This document shows, in pieces, positions 61,754 through 64,000 of a stretch of DNA of 64,000 nucleotides. Each line of letters starts with the position of its first letter. The first letter of the stretch is position 1. Source of the stretch: Mesorhizobium sp. (lineage in GTDB: Bacteria > Pseudomonadota > Alphaproteobacteria > Rhizobiales > Rhizobiaceae); assembly GCF_023954305.1 (NCBI RefSeq), contig NZ_JAMLIG010000004.1, forward strand, positions 124,001 to 188,000, read 5' to 3'. A model generated the notes under the pieces. It was not told the DNA's origin. It saw only the letters and a list, made by a program, of their open reading frames with translations, and ran no database searches. A program made the position numbers and the translations under genes.

Positions 61754-63019
61754 TCAGACCGGCTTCTTGCCGAAGACGCGGATGTATTCGGCGACGCCGC
61801 CCTTGGCGAGCGCCTTGGCCTGCTTGACCCAGTCGTCGCGCTCGATCCGCCCCTTGAAGTTCAGATATCCGTCGACCCAGTCGCGCTCGGCCTTCTTCCA
61901 CGCGGCGACCTGCGCGAAGGTGTAGATTCCCAGCGAATGCAGGATGCCTTCGATCTTCGGACCGACACCCGAGATCAGCTTGAGGTCGTCGACGGTCGTC
62001 GGCTTCTCGATGCCCCTCGGACGGTTCTTGTCGGAGAGCGAAGGCCGCGGCGGAACGGTGTCGCCCTTGGCCCGCGCGGCGCCGATCGGCTCGCCTCTCA
62101 GGGTTTCGGGAGCGGTGAAAGCCACGGCCGGTTCGGTCTGTCGCGGACCGGCCTTGCGCGGCTTCACCGTTTTTTCCACCGCGGGTTCCGCCAGATTGGC
62201 GGCCGCCGCCGAATGGGCGGGAGCGACGCTCTTCGCCTGTTCGGCGCCGGGCGACACCTTCACCCTCGACGGCGACTTGATGGCCGGATTCGTCTCCGCC
62301 GCGTCGGTTCTCGGCCTGCCGGCATTGGATGGCGCGACGATGTCCGCGGCCGGCGCGGACGAAGCCTGCGCTTTCGCTTCGCGGTCGCGCGTCGCCTTCA
62401 GCACCGCCTTCTCGTCTTTCAGCGAGGTGAAGCCGCTCTGCGGCGCCGAATAGAAGCGGTCGATCTGCGGACCGGGCTTCACGGTGTCGCCCCTGCCCGC
62501 CTCGAACGCGTCGATGATCTCGGCCAGGCGTTCGGGCGTCAGGTCCTCGTAGGTGTCCTTGAAGATCATCACCATCGGCGCGTTGACGCAGGCGCCGAGA
62601 CATTCGACCTCCTCCCACGACAGCGTGCCGTCGGCATTTGTGTGGAACTGCTCGTGATGGATCTTCGAGCGGCAGACCTCCATCAGCGCCTCGGACCCGC
62701 GCAGCATGCACGGCGTCGTGCCGCAGACCTGGACGTGCGCCCTGGTGCCCACCGGCTTCAGCTGGAACTGGGTGTAGAAGGTGGCGACCTCCAGCACGCG
62801 GATATAGGGCATGCCGAGCATTTCCGCGACGTGCTCGATCGCCGCCTTCGTCACCCAGCCCTCCTGCTCCTGCGCGAGCATGAGCAGCGGGATAACGGCC
62901 GACTGCTGCCGACCCTCGGGATACTTCTTTATCCAGGTCTTCGCCTCCACCGCTTTCGCCATGGAGAAGGCGAAAGCAGCTGGCTGGAGAGCTGGCTCGG
63001 CGAGACGGCGGACGGACAT
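61754..63019 (-). CDS. nuoE: NADH-quinone oxidoreductase subunit E with C-terminal HHH extension
   Basis: 421 residues, about twice the length of E. coli NuoE (166). Residues about 20-185 form the thioredoxin-like [2Fe-2S] domain (CGTTPCMLRGSE, CLGACVNAPM). Then comes a disordered Ala/Pro/Lys linker (about 215-345). A C-terminal helix-hairpin-helix domain follows (DDLKLISGVGPKIEGILHSL, YLNFKGRIERDDWVKQAKAL, ending in KKPV). The same domain occurs in the protein encoded between nuoF and nuoG. Long NuoE forms are known in rhizobia; the role of the tail is not. Confidence 0.95.
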   Translation of the reverse strand: MSVRRLAEPALQPAAFAFSMAKAVEAKTWIKKYPEGRQQSAVIPLLMLAQEQEGWVTKAAIEHVAEMLGMPYIRVLEVATFYTQFQLKPVGTRAHVQVCGTTPCMLRGSEALMEVCRSKIHHEQFHTNADGTLSWEEVECLGACVNAPMVMIFKDTYEDLTPERLAEIIDAFEAGRGDTVKPGPQIDRFYSAPQSGFTSLKDEKAVLKATRDREAKAQASSAPAADIVAPSNAGRPRTDAAETNPAIKSPSRVKVSPGAEQAKSVAPAHSAAAANLAEPAVEKTVKPRKAGPRQTEPAVAFTAPETLRGEPIGAARAKGDTVPPRPSLSDKNRPRGIEKPTTVDDLKLISGVGPKIEGILHSLGIYTFAQVAAWKKAERDWVDGYLNFKGRIERDDWVKQAKALAKGGVAEYIRVFGKKPV

Positions 63020-64000
63020 TTACCTATCGATCTCCCCAAACACGATATCGAGCGAGCCGAGCACCGCCGTCACGTCGGCGAGCAAATGGCCGCGGCAGAG
63101 GAAATCCATCGCCTGCAGATGGGCAAAGCCCGGCGCGCGCAGCTTGCAGCGATAGGGCTTGTTGGTGCCGTCGGAGACGAGATAGACGCCGAACTCGCCC
63201 TTCGGCGCCTCGACGGCGGCGTAGACCTCGCCGGCCGGCACGCGATAACCCTCGGTATAGAGCTTGAAGTGATGGATCAGCGCTTCCATCGACCGCTTCA
63301 TCGCGGCCCGCTTCGGCGGCACGATCTTGCCGTCGGTGTTGGACACCGGGCCGACCCTGTCCTTGCCGAGCAGCAGATCGACGCACTGGCGCATGATCTT
63401 CGCCGACTGGCGCATCTCTTCCATGCGGATGAGATAGCGGTCGTAGCAGTCGCCGTTCTTGCCGATCGGAACGTCGAATTCCATCTCGGAATAGCATTCG
63501 TAAGGTTGCGACTTGCGCAGGTCCCAGGCGGCACCCGAACCGCGCACCATCACGCCGGAGAAGCCCCAGGCCCAGGCATCCTCGAGCGAGACGACGCCGA
63601 TGTCGACGTTGCGCTGCTTGAAGATGCGGTTTCCGGTGAGCAGCGCGTCGAGTTCGTCGATCGACTTGAGGAAGGGATCGATCCACCTGCCGATGTCCTC
63701 GATCAGTTCCTCCGGCAGGTCCTGGTGCACGCCGCCCGGACGGAAATAGGCCGCGTGCATGCGCGAGCCGGAGGCGCGTTCGTAGAACACCATCAGCTTT
63801 TCGCGTTCGATGAAGCCCCACAACGGCGGCGTCAGCGCGCCGATGTCGAGCGCCTGCGTTGTCACGTTGAGGATGTGGCTCATGATCCGGCCGATCTCGG
63901 AATAGAGAACGCGGATGACTTGGCCGCGCCGCGGCACCTCGATGCCGAGCAGGCGCTCGGTGGCGAGCGCAAACGCATGCTCCTGGTTCATCGGCGCGCA
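63020..64000 (-). CDS. nuoD: NADH-quinone oxidoreductase subunit D, 5'-truncated by window edge
   Basis: The frame remains open to the last base, so the N-terminal part (about 70 residues) is outside the window. The visible part contains the 49-kDa-subunit motifs APMNQEHAFALATERLLG and REKLMVFYERASGSRMHAAY, and ends VFGEIDR. It forms the quinone-reducing interface with NuoB. nuoE begins directly after its stop codon. nuoA-C presumably lie beyond. Confidence 0.97.
   Translation of the reverse strand, partial: CAPMNQEHAFALATERLLGIEVPRRGQVIRVLYSEIGRIMSHILNVTTQALDIGALTPPLWGFIEREKLMVFYERASGSRMHAAYFRPGGVHQDLPEELIEDIGRWIDPFLKSIDELDALLTGNRIFKQRNVDIGVVSLEDAWAWGFSGVMVRGSGAAWDLRKSQPYECYSEMEFDVPIGKNGDCYDRYLIRMEEMRQSAKIMRQCVDLLLGKDRVGPVSNTDGKIVPPKRAAMKRSMEALIHHFKLYTEGYRVPAGEVYAAVEAPKGEFGVYLVSDGTNKPYRCKLRAPGFAHLQAMDFLCRGHLLADVTAVLGSLDIVFGEIDR

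Overview
This window is a chromosomal segment of a high-GC alphaproteobacterium, most likely order Hyphomicrobiales (Rhizobiales). A Mesorhizobium/Aminobacter/Phyllobacteriaceae-like genome fits best. Supporting points are the nuo operon running on through birA, rnj and mce, the alpha-type short ProS next to the LolCD genes, the 403-residue NADP-ICDH, the DUF1467 and DUF3008 proteins, the BTLCP transglutaminase-like protein, and LexA boxes of the alphaproteobacterial GTTC-N7-GTTC type. The genus is an inference. Nothing looks like a plasmid, prophage, IS element or CRISPR array.

Layout. 1-7.6 kb: 5'-truncated PilZ protein, BTLCP protein, gamma-carbonic anhydrase, two unknown proteins, an orphan LiuR-like MerR regulator, a secreted subtilase and the MgtE magnesium channel. 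7.8-10.9 kb: HlyD/DevC/DevA-type ABC exporter. 10.9-15.4 kb: a lower-GC, divergently arranged glycan-modification cluster (GtrA flippase and methyltransferase on minus; GT-C membrane transferase and GtrB-like transferase on plus). 15.5-23.2 kb: tRNA-Leu(GAG), lipB, gamma-glutamyltransferase, an SRPBCC/M50 fusion, a 28-codon gene with a near-ideal SOS promoter, and lolD-lolC-proS. 23.2-32.3 kb: a probable sRNA, psuK-psuG, a GH25 lipoprotein, an AT-rich orphan gene, topoisomerase IB, monothiol glutaredoxin, a Bcr/CflA efflux pump, ttcA and a methyltransferase. 32.3-42.1 kb: rpsD, an SH3b protein, DUF3008, murI-trmJ, two tandem secreted beta-helix paralogues, an epoxide-hydrolase-like enzyme, icd and a thiolase-like protein. 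42.1-47 kb: alaS, recA, DUF1467, mce. 47-64 kb: rnj, birA and the nuo operon from nuoN back to a truncated nuoD, all on the minus strand.

The nuo block encodes subunits D-N of the proton-pumping NADH dehydrogenase. It carries three additions: a small two-helix membrane protein between nuoH and nuoI, a helix-hairpin-helix (HHH) protein between nuoF and nuoG, and a NuoE whose C-terminus ends in a near copy of that HHH domain. A 22-bp palindrome separates nuoI from nuoJ, and a heptamer-built inverted repeat separates rnj from mce.

The strongest candidate for an undescribed element is the 28-codon ORF at 19616-19702 (minus). It encodes a single hydrophobic helix, has a good ribosome site, and is preceded by a -35/-10 pair whose spacer holds a perfect GTTC-N7-GTTC LexA box. 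The recA promoter in the same window has the same architecture. It resembles in kind the SOS-induced membrane division inhibitor SidA of Caulobacter.
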